NCBI RefSeq assembly: GCF_023078455.1
Contig: NZ_CP095740.1
Location: 1,414,001 to 1,478,000, forward strand
Direction of reading: 5' to 3'
From: Luteibacter aegosomatis
GTDB lineage: Bacteria; Pseudomonadota; Gammaproteobacteria; Xanthomonadales; Rhodanobacteraceae
Length of the DNA stretch: 64,000 bases
A program made the translations under genes and the position numbers. Within the stretch, counting starts at the first letter, position 1, and each line of letters starts with the position of its first letter. This document shows positions 25,869 through 35,490 of this stretch, piece after piece. The notes beneath the pieces were generated by a model. That model was not told where the DNA came from and ran no database searches. It worked only from the letters and a program-made list of their open reading frames with translations.

Positions 25869-26125
25869 CTCACGTAGGAGGCGGCGAGATGGCCTGGCGG
25901 GATGCCGGGCCCGGCTGCCTCGGGGCTCTGGGTTCGCCTCCCTGCGCCGGGAAATGCGTGTAGTGACAGGCCCTCACCCAGGCCTAGAGCCGATCTATGG
26001 GCCTGGCGGCCGGCCTGGATGGAGGGGGCTTTAAGGCCCGTTCCAGGTAGATTTAGGCGTTTTCAAACCATGTGGCGCGTTCGCTCAGACCATTCGCCGC
26101 CCTACATCGTCAGTGGAAGCATAAA
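25869..26125. other. Prophage right-end/host junction region, no gene
   Basis: A 257-bp GC-rich stretch between the methylase and the host terminator, with no supported gene. GCCGGGCCCGGC (25904-25915) is a perfect palindrome. The right end of the Mu-like element must lie here. TTTTCA at 26060-26065 is one candidate; the left end outside the window and a 5-6 bp target duplication would be needed to confirm it. Confidence 0.5.
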
Positions 26126-26155
26126 AAAAGAGCCGCCCGAAAGGGCGGCTCTTTT
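26126..26155 (-). terminator. Bidirectional Rho-independent terminator of the TonB receptor gene
   Basis: Arms AAAAGAGCCGCCC and GGGCGGCTCTTTT around a GAAA tetraloop, flanked by A-runs and T-runs. On the minus strand it follows the TonB receptor stop by 20 bases and ends in a run of T. It also would stop rightward transcription leaving the prophage. Confidence 0.88.
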
Positions 26156-26175
26156 CACGACCGACAGCCGAATCC

Positions 26176-29100
26176 TTACAGGCTGAAGTCGTACTGCACC
26201 ATCAGACGGAAGTAGCGCGGCGTCTGGTAGTAGGTCGGCACGCGGTACGTGGTGGCGTACAACGTCTGGTTCGCGCGCTCGCCGATTTCGCTGACGGCGA
26301 TCGGCTTGCTGTTGTTCAGCACGTTGATCGCGTCGAGCTGCACCGTGAGGCCCTTCACGTACGACGGGGTGTAGACCACGTTCGGGCTCAGCGACCAGTT
26401 CCACGGCAGGCGCTTGCCGTGGCCGCGCTGGTCCACTTCGCCTTCGCAGTAGAAGTAGGACGACGAGTAGCCCGGGATGCCGTAAGGCACGCCGGAACCG
26501 CCGCCGAAGCAGCTGGTCGGACGACCCGACTCGAGCAGGCCGTTCACGCCCACCGACCACTCGGGGGTGATCTTGTAGCCGCCGTAGACCTTGAAGCTAT
26601 GACGACGGTCGTTCGGCAGCCAGCCGTTCGAACCGTTCATCAGCTCCGGATAGTCGAATGCGCTGGTGGTACCGGTATCGGTCTGTGCGTTGTCCGACTT
26701 CACCAGGCCCTCGGTGTTGCCGTAGTTCTTCGCCCAGGTGTACGACGCGTTGACGTACCAGTCGCCGCTGGCCTTTTCGGCGGTGAGCACCACGGCCTGG
26801 TAGCTGCGCTTGGCCTTCGGGCCCAGCTTGTTACCCGGAATGGTGACCTCACGCAACTGGCCGCTGCCGTCGAGGTCGAGGTTGAGGGTGAGTTCGCTGC
26901 CCGGGTTGAAGATGTAGCAACCCGGCATGTTCGCCGGCGGGGTGAACGGATCGTTGCCGACGTTCAGGCCCAGCGACTGGCCGTAGGCATAGAACGGACG
27001 CCAGTCGCAGGTGTCGTCGATGGCGTTGTTGAGCCTGCGGTAGATCGCCTTGGCGCCGACCACCCAGTCGTTGAGGAAGTCGTTGTCGCTGGTGATGCGG
27101 TGCTGGATGCCCAGGATGTATTCATCCTGCGAGTACGGCTTCAGGTCGCGGTCCGCCACCGAACGCGGGTCGGGCGTGCTGCCGTTCTCGCCGTTGACGA
27201 TCTGCACCGGGGCGAGGGCTTCGCCGAGCTGCGGGATGCCGCGGCCGTCGACGTTGCCGTATGCGAAGTCCTGCATCGTGTAATACGACGCGGTGGCGGC
27301 GCGCAGGGCGACGTTGGCGGCGATCGGCAGCGAGTAGCGGCCGGCCGTGCCGTAGATCTTCGTGGTGGAGTCGCCGAACAGATCCCACGAGAAGCCCAGG
27401 CGCGGCTGCCAGATGTTGCCCTGGCGCACGAAGTTCTCACCGGCGCCGTTCTTGTTGGTGAACGAGTCGTTGCGCACGCCGATGTAGGCGAGGACGTTGT
27501 CGGTGACCTGCCAGTTGTCCTGCAGGAACCACGACTTCTGGTCGACGGTGACCGATCCGCCGGTGCGGTAGTTCTGCACCTGCACGAAATCCTGGCCCGG
27601 CGTGCCGTGCAGCGAGCCGTCGCTGTCGGTCTGGTAGTAGTAGAGCACGCCGCCGGCGTAGCTCTGGCCGTTCTCGGAACGCCACTTCTCGCGGCTGAAG
27701 CCACCGGCGATGTCGTGGTCGCCGATCTTCCAGTCGAGGTCGACGCGCCACGCGGTGCGCTGGTCTTCACCGTTGAAGATGTCGGTGGTGGACGCGAGGT
27801 AGCACGAGGCGTACGGCGAGGTGAGGCCGCTGGTGGTGCTGTCGCGGGCATCGATCACGTACGGGCAGCCCGTGCGCGGACCGTTGATGTTGCCGTCGTA
27901 GCGGGTGTGCGTGCCGTCCGGGCTGATGTAATCGGACGAGTTCTTGCTCTTCATCTTGCCCCACTGCGCGCTGGCAGTGAAGTCGTCGGTGATGTAGCTG
28001 GTGTACTTGAACACGTTGACGTCGCCACCGGTCTTCACGCGGCGCTGGCCACGGTAGTCGGTCGTCGACGGCGTGCCGTCCTCGGCGTAGTTGGCCGTGA
28101 AGTAGTTGCTCGTCTGGTGTTTGGTGTTGTTCATCCCCGTGTACTCGAGGATGTTGCTGTCGTTGATGTTCCAGTCGAGCTTGATCAGGTAGAACGGATC
28201 GCTGTTCTTCGTGCGGGTGGCCGCGGTGGTGGAGTTGCCCGTGCCCGAACCCGGCGCGATCGGGTAGAGCGTGGAGCTTTCCTTGTGCGACTGGAAGATG
28301 CCGTAGAAGAAGAGCTTGTCCTTGACCAGCGCGCCGCCGAGCCACGCCGAGTAGACGTTGTCGTTATCGGAGTTGCGGTCGTAGTTGCGGTACAGCGTGC
28401 CGTTCTTGCGATAGGTCTTGTCTTCGTTCTCGCGGGCGAAGGCGGGCTGGTAGACCCAGTTGGCGCCACCCTTCCACTCGTTGGTGCCGCGCTTGGTGAT
28501 CACCGAGGTGACGCCGCCGGTGGAGAATCCGTACTGCGCGCCGTAGCCGCCGGTCTGCACGTCGAGCTGCTCGATGGCGTTGAACGGCACTTCGGAGAAC
28601 GACAGGTTGTTGTACAGGTTGGTGACGTTGAAGCCGTTGACGTAGTAGCTGTTTTCCGCCACCGACGCGCCGCCGAAGGAGGGCAGGTTGCCGAAGCGCG
28701 AGTCGCCCTTGGTGGTGCCCGGGGTGAGGGCCGCCACGTCGACCACGTTGCGCGGCACCGGCAGCTTCTCGAGCTGGTCGGCGGTGAAGCTGGTGCGCGA
28801 TTCCACGGTGGCGACGTCGATCTGCGCCAGCGCGTTGGCCGACACGGTGACGGTGTCGAGCGCCTGCGCGGCGGAATCGCCCGCGGCGGCGAAGTTCACC
28901 TGCGCGGACTGGCCGGCGACGACGTTGATGTCGCGCGTGGACACGGTCTGGCCGTTCTGCTGAACGTTGATGCGGTAGCTGCCGATCGGCAGCGACGACA
29001 CGCGGTAGTGGCCGTCGTCGCCCACGGTCACGGCGCGCGTGGCGCCCGAGCCGAGGTTCTGGACCTGGATGGTCTGCGAGGCCGTGGCGGTGCCGTAGAT

Positions 29101-29199
29101 GTCGCCGACGGTGCTCTGCGCGTAGGCGGAACCGGCGAGCAGGCAGGCGCCCAGCGCCGACACGAGCGCGGTGCGCTTGAGCAGGGTGCGGTTTGTCAT
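26176..29199 (-). CDS. Oar-like TonB-dependent outer-membrane receptor
   Basis: A 1007-residue outer-membrane transporter. Signal peptide ends at SAYAQ (about residue 28). A carboxypeptidase-regulatory-like beta-sandwich follows (VGDIYGTATASQTIQVQNLGSG, residues 30-110), then the plug (LEKLPVPRNVVDVAALTPGTTKGDSRFGNLPSFGGASVAENSYYVNGFN) and a large barrel ending in the C-terminal Phe-containing strand YFRLMVQYDFSL. Start ATG 29199 is set by AGGGAGA 9 bases upstream and by the signal peptide. Such Oar-like receptors import large or peptidic substrates. A secreted peptidase lies two genes away. A promoter with an overlapping palindrome sits upstream. Confidence 0.92.
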   Translation of the reverse strand: MTNRTLLKRTALVSALGACLLAGSAYAQSTVGDIYGTATASQTIQVQNLGSGATRAVTVGDDGHYRVSSLPIGSYRINVQQNGQTVSTRDINVVAGQSAQVNFAAAGDSAAQALDTVTVSANALAQIDVATVESRTSFTADQLEKLPVPRNVVDVAALTPGTTKGDSRFGNLPSFGGASVAENSYYVNGFNVTNLYNNLSFSEVPFNAIEQLDVQTGGYGAQYGFSTGGVTSVITKRGTNEWKGGANWVYQPAFARENEDKTYRKNGTLYRNYDRNSDNDNVYSAWLGGALVKDKLFFYGIFQSHKESSTLYPIAPGSGTGNSTTAATRTKNSDPFYLIKLDWNINDSNILEYTGMNNTKHQTSNYFTANYAEDGTPSTTDYRGQRRVKTGGDVNVFKYTSYITDDFTASAQWGKMKSKNSSDYISPDGTHTRYDGNINGPRTGCPYVIDARDSTTSGLTSPYASCYLASTTDIFNGEDQRTAWRVDLDWKIGDHDIAGGFSREKWRSENGQSYAGGVLYYYQTDSDGSLHGTPGQDFVQVQNYRTGGSVTVDQKSWFLQDNWQVTDNVLAYIGVRNDSFTNKNGAGENFVRQGNIWQPRLGFSWDLFGDSTTKIYGTAGRYSLPIAANVALRAATASYYTMQDFAYGNVDGRGIPQLGEALAPVQIVNGENGSTPDPRSVADRDLKPYSQDEYILGIQHRITSDNDFLNDWVVGAKAIYRRLNNAIDDTCDWRPFYAYGQSLGLNVGNDPFTPPANMPGCYIFNPGSELTLNLDLDGSGQLREVTIPGNKLGPKAKRSYQAVVLTAEKASGDWYVNASYTWAKNYGNTEGLVKSDNAQTDTGTTSAFDYPELMNGSNGWLPNDRRHSFKVYGGYKITPEWSVGVNGLLESGRPTSCFGGGSGVPYGIPGYSSSYFYCEGEVDQRGHGKRLPWNWSLSPNVVYTPSYVKGLTVQLDAINVLNNSKPIAVSEIGERANQTLYATTYRVPTYYQTPRYFRLMVQYDFSL

Positions 29200-29341
29200 G
29201 GTCAAAGTCTCCCTGGCCCTGCTTGGTCGGCAAGGCTGAACAGCTTGTAGTAGCGCCGCGTGCGGCACTCGTTTGTGGGTAACGAAAGGGTTTGGGTGTG
29301 GGGACACCCGCGTCGCGCCAACCCCTGGGCGCATGGCGACG

Positions 29342-29377
29342 TCACACGAACATAACGTGTGAGTCACGGGTTCGCAA
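29342..29377 (-). promoter_or_regulatory. Promoter with overlapping palindromic operator for the TonB receptor
   Basis: On the minus strand TTGCGA (29377-29372), 17 bases, TATGTT (29354-29349). The -10 lies inside an inverted repeat TCACACG / CGTGTGA (29342-29348, 29356-29362, 7-base spacer AACATAA). A repressor bound there would block open-complex formation. The leader to the ATG would be about 140 bases. The rest of the 322-bp gap holds only a short REP fragment. Confidence 0.55.
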
Positions 29378-29486
29378 GAGTTTGCGCGTAATTCATCCAA
29401 GGCTCGGATGAAACCGGCCTGTTGCCTTATTTGTCGTCAGAAAGTTGCGATTGACGATAAGGGCCGGTATTTACCTACGCTGCCAT

Positions 29487-29508
29487 CGCGGACCCTGTCC
29501 GCGATTCA
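29487..29508. repeat. Solo REP core fragment
   Basis: ATCGCGGAC-CCT-GTCCGCGAT, a perfect 9-base inverted repeat. It shares the ATCGCGGAC and GTCCGCGAT cores of the paired REP elements at 38785, 41181, 47478 and 54287, but lacks the GTGGGAG part. It lies just after the end of the second TonB receptor. Confidence 0.6.
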
Positions 29509-29521
29509 GGCAAAACGATGC

Positions 29522-32443
29522 CTAGAACTTCTGTTGGTAACCGACGTAGAAATACCGATTGATGTCGAAGGCCGGGTTGTACGGCGCGCTACCCTGGCCT
29601 GCGCTCGATGCCGCGTAATACAGCGGTCCCTTGCGCCCGAAAATGTTGTTCACGCCCACGCGGAAGCTACCGTTCCACGGTGCCTGCCAACGCAACTGCA
29701 TATCGTGGAAGGCGACCGAGCCCTTGCGGCTCACGCCGCTGGCACCCGTGAGCGCGTCGGTCTCGTCGGGTCGGTTGCATTCCTCCGTAACCGACCAGCA
29801 CGCGTCCTTCAGGCCTGAGAAATAACGCACGGTCCAGGTGGCGCCGAAGCGTTTCCAGTTCCAGTCGAGCGAAAGATTGGACCGTACCCGGTAGAGGCCT
29901 TGCAGGTTGTTCATGTAGCCGGCGAGCTGGCGCGGCGCCGCACCCGCGCTGGATGCCTGGGAGAAATCCTTCAGGTAGCTGCTGTCGGACAGGAGGGTGA
30001 ATTCGCCGTAGCGCGTGCTCGGCAGCCGGTAGTGCAGGCCGAGGTCGTAGCCTTCGGTGCGCAGCGAGCCGAGGTTGGCGAGGCTCTCGTCGAGCGCCGT
30101 GATGTGGCCGTCGGCCGCGCGCGTGAAGCGTCCGCAATACGTCGGGTCGTTGCGCACGTAGCAGAAGTTGAGGATGTCGCCGGCGAGGATCGGGGTGATG
30201 ACGTCGCGGATGTCGACCTTGTAATAGTCGAGCGTGACGTCGAGCCCGTCGAGGTATCCCGGGCTGTACACCAGGCCCGCGGTGCGCGTGATCGACGATT
30301 CGGGTTTGAGCGAGGGATTCGCGCCCGTGCGGAACGCCACGGGATTCTGCCCCCCCGTGGACGAATTCACCGCGGCACCGCTGGGATCGATCTGCCGGTA
30401 GTTGGCCGGTACGCCGGCCGCCGCGCAACGTCCGCGCACGCCCGCGTCGCTGGCGGCCGCGCCGAACGCGCTGTCGCAAGGATCGAGGAAGCTCTCGAAG
30501 CTTTCGGCGCTGCCCGCGTAGAGGTCGGCCACCGTCGGCGCACGGAAGCCTTCGGCGTAAGTGCCGCGTAGCAGCAGGTCGTCGAAGGGTTTCCAGCGGA
30601 AACTGTATTTGTTGCGCGTGCCGCCACCGAAGGCGCTGTAGTGCGAATAGCGCGATGAGGCGTTGACCGCCAGTTCGCGCGCCAGCGGCAGGTCGGACAG
30701 CAACGGCGCATCGAGCTCGAGATAGGCCTCGTTGACGATGTAGCCGCCGTGGGTCGGGTCGCTGGCCAACTGCGTGGTGAGCCCCTCGGAGGCGGCGGCG
30801 TCGGGATCGTAGCGGCCGTTTTCCTGGCGGTGCTCCACGCCGCCGGCCAGGCGCAGCGTGCCGGCGGGAAGGTCGGCCACGCCACCGGTGAGGTTGGCGA
30901 TGATGTCGTTGGTACGGGTGACCTGGCGCGCGTTGCCCGTGGCGGACACGTATCGCCAGACCGAATCGGGCGTGCCGCCCGGACCGGCGAGGATGTTCCA
31001 GGGCACGCAGCCCGCCGCGCGATCGGCCTCTTCGGCGCAGGCGGCCTGGCCGCCGATCGTCGTCGTGGGTCCCAGGGCCTTGCGTGCGTTCGCCAGATCG
31101 ACGTTGCCGCCGGTGGTGAGGCTGGCGCGGGTTTCCGAGTACGCGTAGGTGGCATCCCAAGCCCACGTGCGTTCGCCCCACTGGAACGTGCCTTCCGCGC
31201 CGACGTCCGCATGCAGCGTCTTGCTCTTGGCCCACGTGATGCGAGGCACTTCCGTAAGGCGCCGGAAGAACGGCGTCTGATAACCGGGGAAGGGGTTGTA
31301 GGCGTTGTCCGGGTCGATGAACAGGCCATCGGCGCGTCCCGAACCGCTTTGCAGCGGATAGCCGGCGGCGCGCCATTGCGAGTCGCGCACGCCGTAGCTC
31401 GCCATGCCGCGCAGGGCGACGTCGTCGGTGAGGTTGTAGCGGCCGGTACCGAACAGGTTGCGCAGCTTGCTGCCCGCCCGGAACGTGGTGTCGCGCGCCG
31501 TGGAATATTTGTCGGCGTTGCTGTTCGCGTCGTAGGGATGATAGTTGGCGATGTCGGCGGTGTCGGCCACGGCGCCGCCCGGGTGATCGACCACGTAGCG
31601 GTTCGGCACCCACGTGCCGTTGGCACCGTAGGCGCCGGCGCCGGGCGTGCCGGGGGCGCGCGGATCGACCACGCCGCCGTACGGCCCCATGCCGAATCCG
31701 CTGTCGGGATGCCTTGGGCCGTCGGCGTAGCGCGTGAGCGAGCGCTTGTCGTCGAGCAGTTCGTCGGCATCCTCGTAGGTGGCGCCGAGGATGATCGAGG
31801 CGCGCTCGGTGCTCTTGCCCCAGGTGAAGTTGCCGTTTTTCCGGGTGCCGTCGCCCTTGCCGTTCACGCCGTAGAGGACATCGGCCGACGCGCCTTCGAA
31901 GCGGTCGGTGGTGATGATGTTGACCACGCCGCCGATGGCGTCGGAGCCGTAGATCGACGAGGCCCCGTCCTTGAGCACCTCGATGCGCTCGACGATCGAC
32001 ACCGGGATGGTGGACAGGTCGGTCAGGCCGCCGAGGCTGCTCGTCCAGCGCCGGCCGTTGACCAGCACGAGCGTGCGCACCGCGCCGAGGTTGCGCAGGC
32101 TCGCGTAGCGGCCGCCGGCGTCGTTGCTGGAGGAAAGCGAATCCTGCGGCGTGATTTCGGGCGTGGAGGCCGAAGGCATGCGCGCGATGATGTCGCCCAG
32201 GTCGGTGAGTCCCGTGGCCTTGATCGCCTCGCGGTTCATGGTGAACACCGGCTGCGCGGTTTCCACGTCGATGCCGCGGATGCGCGAACCGGTAACGGTC
32301 ACATTGACTGGCGCGAGCATCGCGGCCGGCGACTCGTCCTGGGCCTTCGCAGGCCCGCCGAGCAGGCACGCCGCGAGTGCCAGCACCAGCGCCGACCGTC
32401 GGCCCCCGCCGAGGTGGCGCTTGTGCCCGGAACTGACGTACAT
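29522..32443 (-). CDS. TonB-dependent receptor with N-terminal plug
   Basis: A 973-residue outer-membrane transporter. Signal peptide ends PAKAQ (about residue 34). The TonB box-like VNVTVTGSRI is followed by a plug with DIIARMPSASTPEI, LRNLGAVRTLVLVNGRRW and VERIEVLKDGASSIYGSDAIGGVVNIIT, then a barrel ending YFYVGYQQKF, whose terminal Phe is the usual outer-membrane signal. ATG 32443 has GGGAGG about 11 bases upstream; the preceding gene lies 101 bases away on the same strand. Substrate unknown; plant-sugar or peptide uptake are both possible. Confidence 0.92.
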   Translation of the reverse strand: MYVSSGHKRHLGGGRRSALVLALAACLLGGPAKAQDESPAAMLAPVNVTVTGSRIRGIDVETAQPVFTMNREAIKATGLTDLGDIIARMPSASTPEITPQDSLSSSNDAGGRYASLRNLGAVRTLVLVNGRRWTSSLGGLTDLSTIPVSIVERIEVLKDGASSIYGSDAIGGVVNIITTDRFEGASADVLYGVNGKGDGTRKNGNFTWGKSTERASIILGATYEDADELLDDKRSLTRYADGPRHPDSGFGMGPYGGVVDPRAPGTPGAGAYGANGTWVPNRYVVDHPGGAVADTADIANYHPYDANSNADKYSTARDTTFRAGSKLRNLFGTGRYNLTDDVALRGMASYGVRDSQWRAAGYPLQSGSGRADGLFIDPDNAYNPFPGYQTPFFRRLTEVPRITWAKSKTLHADVGAEGTFQWGERTWAWDATYAYSETRASLTTGGNVDLANARKALGPTTTIGGQAACAEEADRAAGCVPWNILAGPGGTPDSVWRYVSATGNARQVTRTNDIIANLTGGVADLPAGTLRLAGGVEHRQENGRYDPDAAASEGLTTQLASDPTHGGYIVNEAYLELDAPLLSDLPLARELAVNASSRYSHYSAFGGGTRNKYSFRWKPFDDLLLRGTYAEGFRAPTVADLYAGSAESFESFLDPCDSAFGAAASDAGVRGRCAAAGVPANYRQIDPSGAAVNSSTGGQNPVAFRTGANPSLKPESSITRTAGLVYSPGYLDGLDVTLDYYKVDIRDVITPILAGDILNFCYVRNDPTYCGRFTRAADGHITALDESLANLGSLRTEGYDLGLHYRLPSTRYGEFTLLSDSSYLKDFSQASSAGAAPRQLAGYMNNLQGLYRVRSNLSLDWNWKRFGATWTVRYFSGLKDACWSVTEECNRPDETDALTGASGVSRKGSVAFHDMQLRWQAPWNGSFRVGVNNIFGRKGPLYYAASSAGQGSAPYNPAFDINRYFYVGYQQKF

Positions 32444-32544
32444 AACCCCGAAAACCTCCCGATCCCCCGCCTGCCCGCATCCGGGCTTGCGATCCACGCA
32501 AAATACCGCCTGCGGCGGGGGTCGGGCAACTGTCCTGTCGGGGG

Positions 32545-34524
32545 TTACGGTGCCGCCCCGGATGTGGCAGGGGCACCATCGCCGATGTTGCGGTCGAGAA
32601 ACGCCTGAAGTTTCGTATAGAACTCTTCCACGTTCTCCGGCTTGACGAAGCCGTGCCGCTCGCCCGGTTTGGTCAGGGTTTCGTAAGGCTTGTGGGCGGC
32701 GTCGAGGGCGGCCTTCATGGCCTTGAACTGGGCGAAGGGCGCGCGCTGGTCGTCTTCGCCGTGCACCAGCAGCACGGGCACGGTGATCTTGTCGGCCAGG
32801 TGCACGGGCGAATTGGCCGCGAGGTCGGCCTCATCGCGGCCGATCACGTGGGTGAGGTAGCTGAGCCCTACCTGGCGATCCTTGATGTCGCCCTTGTTGT
32901 ACATCATGTCGAGGTCGTAGATGCCTGCGTAACCCACGGCGCATTTGAACAGGCCGGGAGCACGGGTCGCGGTCATCATGGCCGAATAGCCGCCGAAGCT
33001 GCCGCCGTAGACGCAGACCCGGCCGGCGTCGGCGTAGTGTTGGTCGACGGCCCATTTCACGCCGTCGATCAGGTCGTCCTGGATGCGCGTGCCCCAGTTG
33101 AGCCAGCCGGCGTGTTCGAACGCGCTGCCTCGGTTTCCCGAGCCGCGGTAGTTCACCTGCAACACGAGGTAGCCGCGACTGGCGAGGAACTGCGCGTCCC
33201 TGTCGTAGAACCACGTGTCGGAAACACCGAGCGGGCCCCCATGAGGCAACAGCACCATGGGCAGGCCGTTTTCGGGTTTGCCCTTGGGGAAGGTGAGGAT
33301 CGCTTCCAGTTCCATGCCGTCGCTGGCCTTGAAGCGCATCGGGCGGCGTTCGCTCATCTTCGCGGGGTCCAGCCATGGCGAGATGGCGAACAGGCTGCGC
33401 ACCTTGTAGGTGTGGGTGTCGATCAGCATGTAGCGGCCCGGGTCGCGGTCGCTGTCCACTTCGAACATCAGCTGCGACCCGTCCTCGCTGAAATCGACGA
33501 AGCTGACGAGTTCGCCCGGAAACTTGGCGGACAATGCGCGATGCAGCTTGGATATCGTTTCGTTCGGGTCGAAATAGGTGACGCTGGGAATGCCGGTCGT
33601 GGCCCTCGTCCCGAACGGGTGCAGCGGTGCGGCCGTCCAGAGGCCGTCCGTGGTCAGGGTGCTGAATTCGTCGCGTGCCAGGCTCTTGCGATTGCCGCCG
33701 TCCTCGTCCTGCTCGACCAGTTCGCCGCCCCGGCCATGCGGGCTGTACATCGCATAGATGCGCTGGCTGCCGTCGACCTGGGCGAAGGGCAGGAACTGCT
33801 GGCGGGCGATGTCGTCGCCGAGCCGGGTCCAGCCGTCGCCGCTGCGGTGGAAGATCACGTACTTGTAGTCGTTGTCGACGCCGTAGGCGAAGCGCGCCAC
33901 GCCATCGGCGCCGATCACGAAGCTCATCTCGCCCAGGCCGATGTCCGCCATCTGGTGACGAACGCCGCTGGTGGCGTCCACGTCGTACAGCGTGCTGCGG
34001 TCGCGATCCGTCCACGAGGTGGCGCGCATGTAGAAGTGGCCGTTGGCCTTGGGAGGCGTGCCGTCGATGTAGCCCCAGCCGCGGTCGGTGGAGCGCGTGG
34101 CGGCACGCTTGCCGTAGTTTTCGTAACCGAAGAGGTAGTCGGGATTCTTGCCGTCGATGTCCACGGCCATGAGTTCGCCGGTGTACCTGACCAGGCCGAT
34201 GGATCCGTCCTGTATGCCCCGCGCCACCACGAGACGATGGGCGCTCACCCATGTCATGCGCGCGGGAACGTCGTAGGGGGGCAGTCGAATCAGGGCCGTG
34301 GGACGTTGCAGGTCGTCGATGGCATAGATGGCGATCGCGTGGGTGAAGCCGTCTTCGTTGTTGTAGACCACGGAAAAGTGCTTGCCGTCGGGCGATAGCC
34401 TTGGCGAGGTCATCGGCTGGTGGCGGGCGAAATCCGCCACAGGGATCGTATCGGCGATAGCCGCGACGGCGGGCAAGGCGAGACAGAGCGCGGCCAGCAG
34501 CGGCCGCACGAAACGGTGCGTCAT
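32545..34524 (-). CDS. Secreted S9 family prolyl oligopeptidase-like peptidase
   Basis: A 659-residue serine peptidase with a signal peptide (RFVRPLLAALCLALPAVAAIA). N-terminal beta-propeller with PRLSPDGKHFSVVYNN and EDGSQLMFEVDSD repeats. C-terminal alpha/beta-hydrolase: GGSFGGYSA nucleophile Ser, LLVHGEDDQRAPF with the catalytic Asp, and GERHGF with the catalytic His. Related to dipeptidyl/acylaminoacyl peptidases. It is co-oriented with two TonB receptors, so degradation of peptides outside the cytoplasm followed by uptake is a reasonable inference. Upstream, the lgt gene is divergent. Confidence 0.92.
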   Translation of the reverse strand: MTHRFVRPLLAALCLALPAVAAIADTIPVADFARHQPMTSPRLSPDGKHFSVVYNNEDGFTHAIAIYAIDDLQRPTALIRLPPYDVPARMTWVSAHRLVVARGIQDGSIGLVRYTGELMAVDIDGKNPDYLFGYENYGKRAATRSTDRGWGYIDGTPPKANGHFYMRATSWTDRDRSTLYDVDATSGVRHQMADIGLGEMSFVIGADGVARFAYGVDNDYKYVIFHRSGDGWTRLGDDIARQQFLPFAQVDGSQRIYAMYSPHGRGGELVEQDEDGGNRKSLARDEFSTLTTDGLWTAAPLHPFGTRATTGIPSVTYFDPNETISKLHRALSAKFPGELVSFVDFSEDGSQLMFEVDSDRDPGRYMLIDTHTYKVRSLFAISPWLDPAKMSERRPMRFKASDGMELEAILTFPKGKPENGLPMVLLPHGGPLGVSDTWFYDRDAQFLASRGYLVLQVNYRGSGNRGSAFEHAGWLNWGTRIQDDLIDGVKWAVDQHYADAGRVCVYGGSFGGYSAMMTATRAPGLFKCAVGYAGIYDLDMMYNKGDIKDRQVGLSYLTHVIGRDEADLAANSPVHLADKITVPVLLVHGEDDQRAPFAQFKAMKAALDAAHKPYETLTKPGERHGFVKPENVEEFYTKLQAFLDRNIGDGAPATSGAAP

Positions 34525-34652
34525 AGATCCGGTTTCCCCTGGTTTGCGTCCATGGCGTAGCCTCCCCGGCGGCGCCTGACCGCCGATATAGCCGAATCCC
34601 CCGGTCCCGGCAAGATCGCTACACTGTGCGCCTGCTTCGACCAGGTTCATCC

Positions 34653-35471
34653 ATGACCGCTCCTTTCGTTGTCGACATCGATCCCGTCGCCTTTTCGCTC
34701 GGCCCCGTCCAGGTCCACTGGTATGGCCTGATGTACCTGGGCGGCTTCCTCGGCGGCTGGGCACTGGGCGAGTACCGCCGCCGCCAGGGCCGCCTGCCGG
34801 TCAACGCCGACCGCTTCGGCGATCTCATGTTCTACGCGATGATGGGCGTGGTGGTTGGCGGCCGCGTGGGCTACATGCTGTTCTACACGGCCATCGACTG
34901 GATATGGACCGATCCGCTGGCCATCTTCCGCGTGTGGGACGGCGGCATGTCCTTCCACGGTGGCCTGCTCGGCGTGCTGGCCGCGGGCCTATGGTGGTCG
35001 CGCCGTAACGGCGTAAAATTCTTCGATGCGGTGGATTTCGTGGCGCCGCTCGTGCCGCTCGGCCTGGGTCTGGGCCGCCTGGGCAATTTCATCAACGGCG
35101 AGCTGTGGGGCAAACCCACGGATCTGCCCATCGGCATGATCTTCCCGCATGCGCCGGACGCGCTGCCGCGCCATCCCAATCCCCTTTACGAATTCGCGCT
35201 CGAGGGCGTGGTGATGTTCACGGTGCTGTGGATCTTCTCCATGAAGCCGCGCCGCCGGTATGCCGTGTCGGGCCTGTTCGCGTTGCTCTACGGCGTGTTC
35301 CGCTTCACCATCGAATTCGTCCGCGTGCCCGACGCGCAGCTGGGCTACCTCGCCTTCGGCTGGGTCACCATGGGCCAGATCCTCTCGCTGCCGCTCATCG
35401 CGGTGGGCATCCTCCTCCTGCTCATGTCGCGACGGGCGCCCTATGCGCCGACGGCGCCGGCAGCCCACTGA
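34653..35471 (+). CDS. lgt: Prolipoprotein diacylglyceryl transferase
   Basis: A 272-residue multipass inner-membrane enzyme that moves diacylglycerol from phosphatidylglycerol to the lipobox cysteine of prolipoproteins. Seen: [40 protein letters not shown] and the signature [16 protein letters not shown], followed by [14 protein letters not shown] and [12 protein letters not shown]. These include the conserved His, Arg and Glu residues. The thyA gene follows after 19 bases, an order common in gammaproteobacteria (lgt-thyA). Confidence 0.97.
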   Translation: MTAPFVVDIDPVAFSLGPVQVHWYGLMYLGGFLGGWALGEYRRRQGRLPVNADRFGDLMFYAMMGVVVGGRVGYMLFYTAIDWIWTDPLAIFRVWDGGMSFHGGLLGVLAAGLWWSRRNGVKFFDAVDFVAPLVPLGLGLGRLGNFINGELWGKPTDLPIGMIFPHAPDALPRHPNPLYEFALEGVVMFTVLWIFSMKPRRRYAVSGLFALLYGVFRFTIEFVRVPDAQLGYLAFGWVTMGQILSLPLIAVGILLLLMSRRAPYAPTAPAAH

Positions 35472-35490
35472 TACGTTCGCGAGGCCCTCG

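Larger units (their letters stand above)
1..26065 (+). mobile_element. Mu-like (BcepMu-type) prophage, late region, left part outside window
   Basis: A continuous run of about 30 co-directional phage genes in the order of Mu-like phages: lysis, small and large terminase, DUF935 portal, Mu F-like head protein, G-like morphogenesis protein, protease/scaffold, head, gp36-gp48-like tail and baseplate proteins, tail fibre, DNA methylase. The early genes (repressor, transposase) must lie left of the window. The right boundary is not resolved: the last phage gene ends at 25868 and the host terminator starts at about 26126. The end at 26065 (a TTTTCA) is only a candidate, because Mu-type ends finish in CA. 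All structural genes are intact with no frameshift other than a programmed-looking one, so the element may be functional. Confidence 0.9.

Noticed and set aside
26419..29250. A 943-codon open frame on + opposite the Oar-like TonB receptor
   Set aside because: Antisense shadow in GC-rich coding sequence. It lacks a ribosome site and recognisable domains, while the minus-strand frame has a full signal peptide, plug and barrel.
29667..32579. A 970-codon minus-strand frame overlapping the second TonB receptor
   Set aside because: Arg/His/Pro-rich composition typical of an out-of-phase shadow; the receptor frame explains the region.
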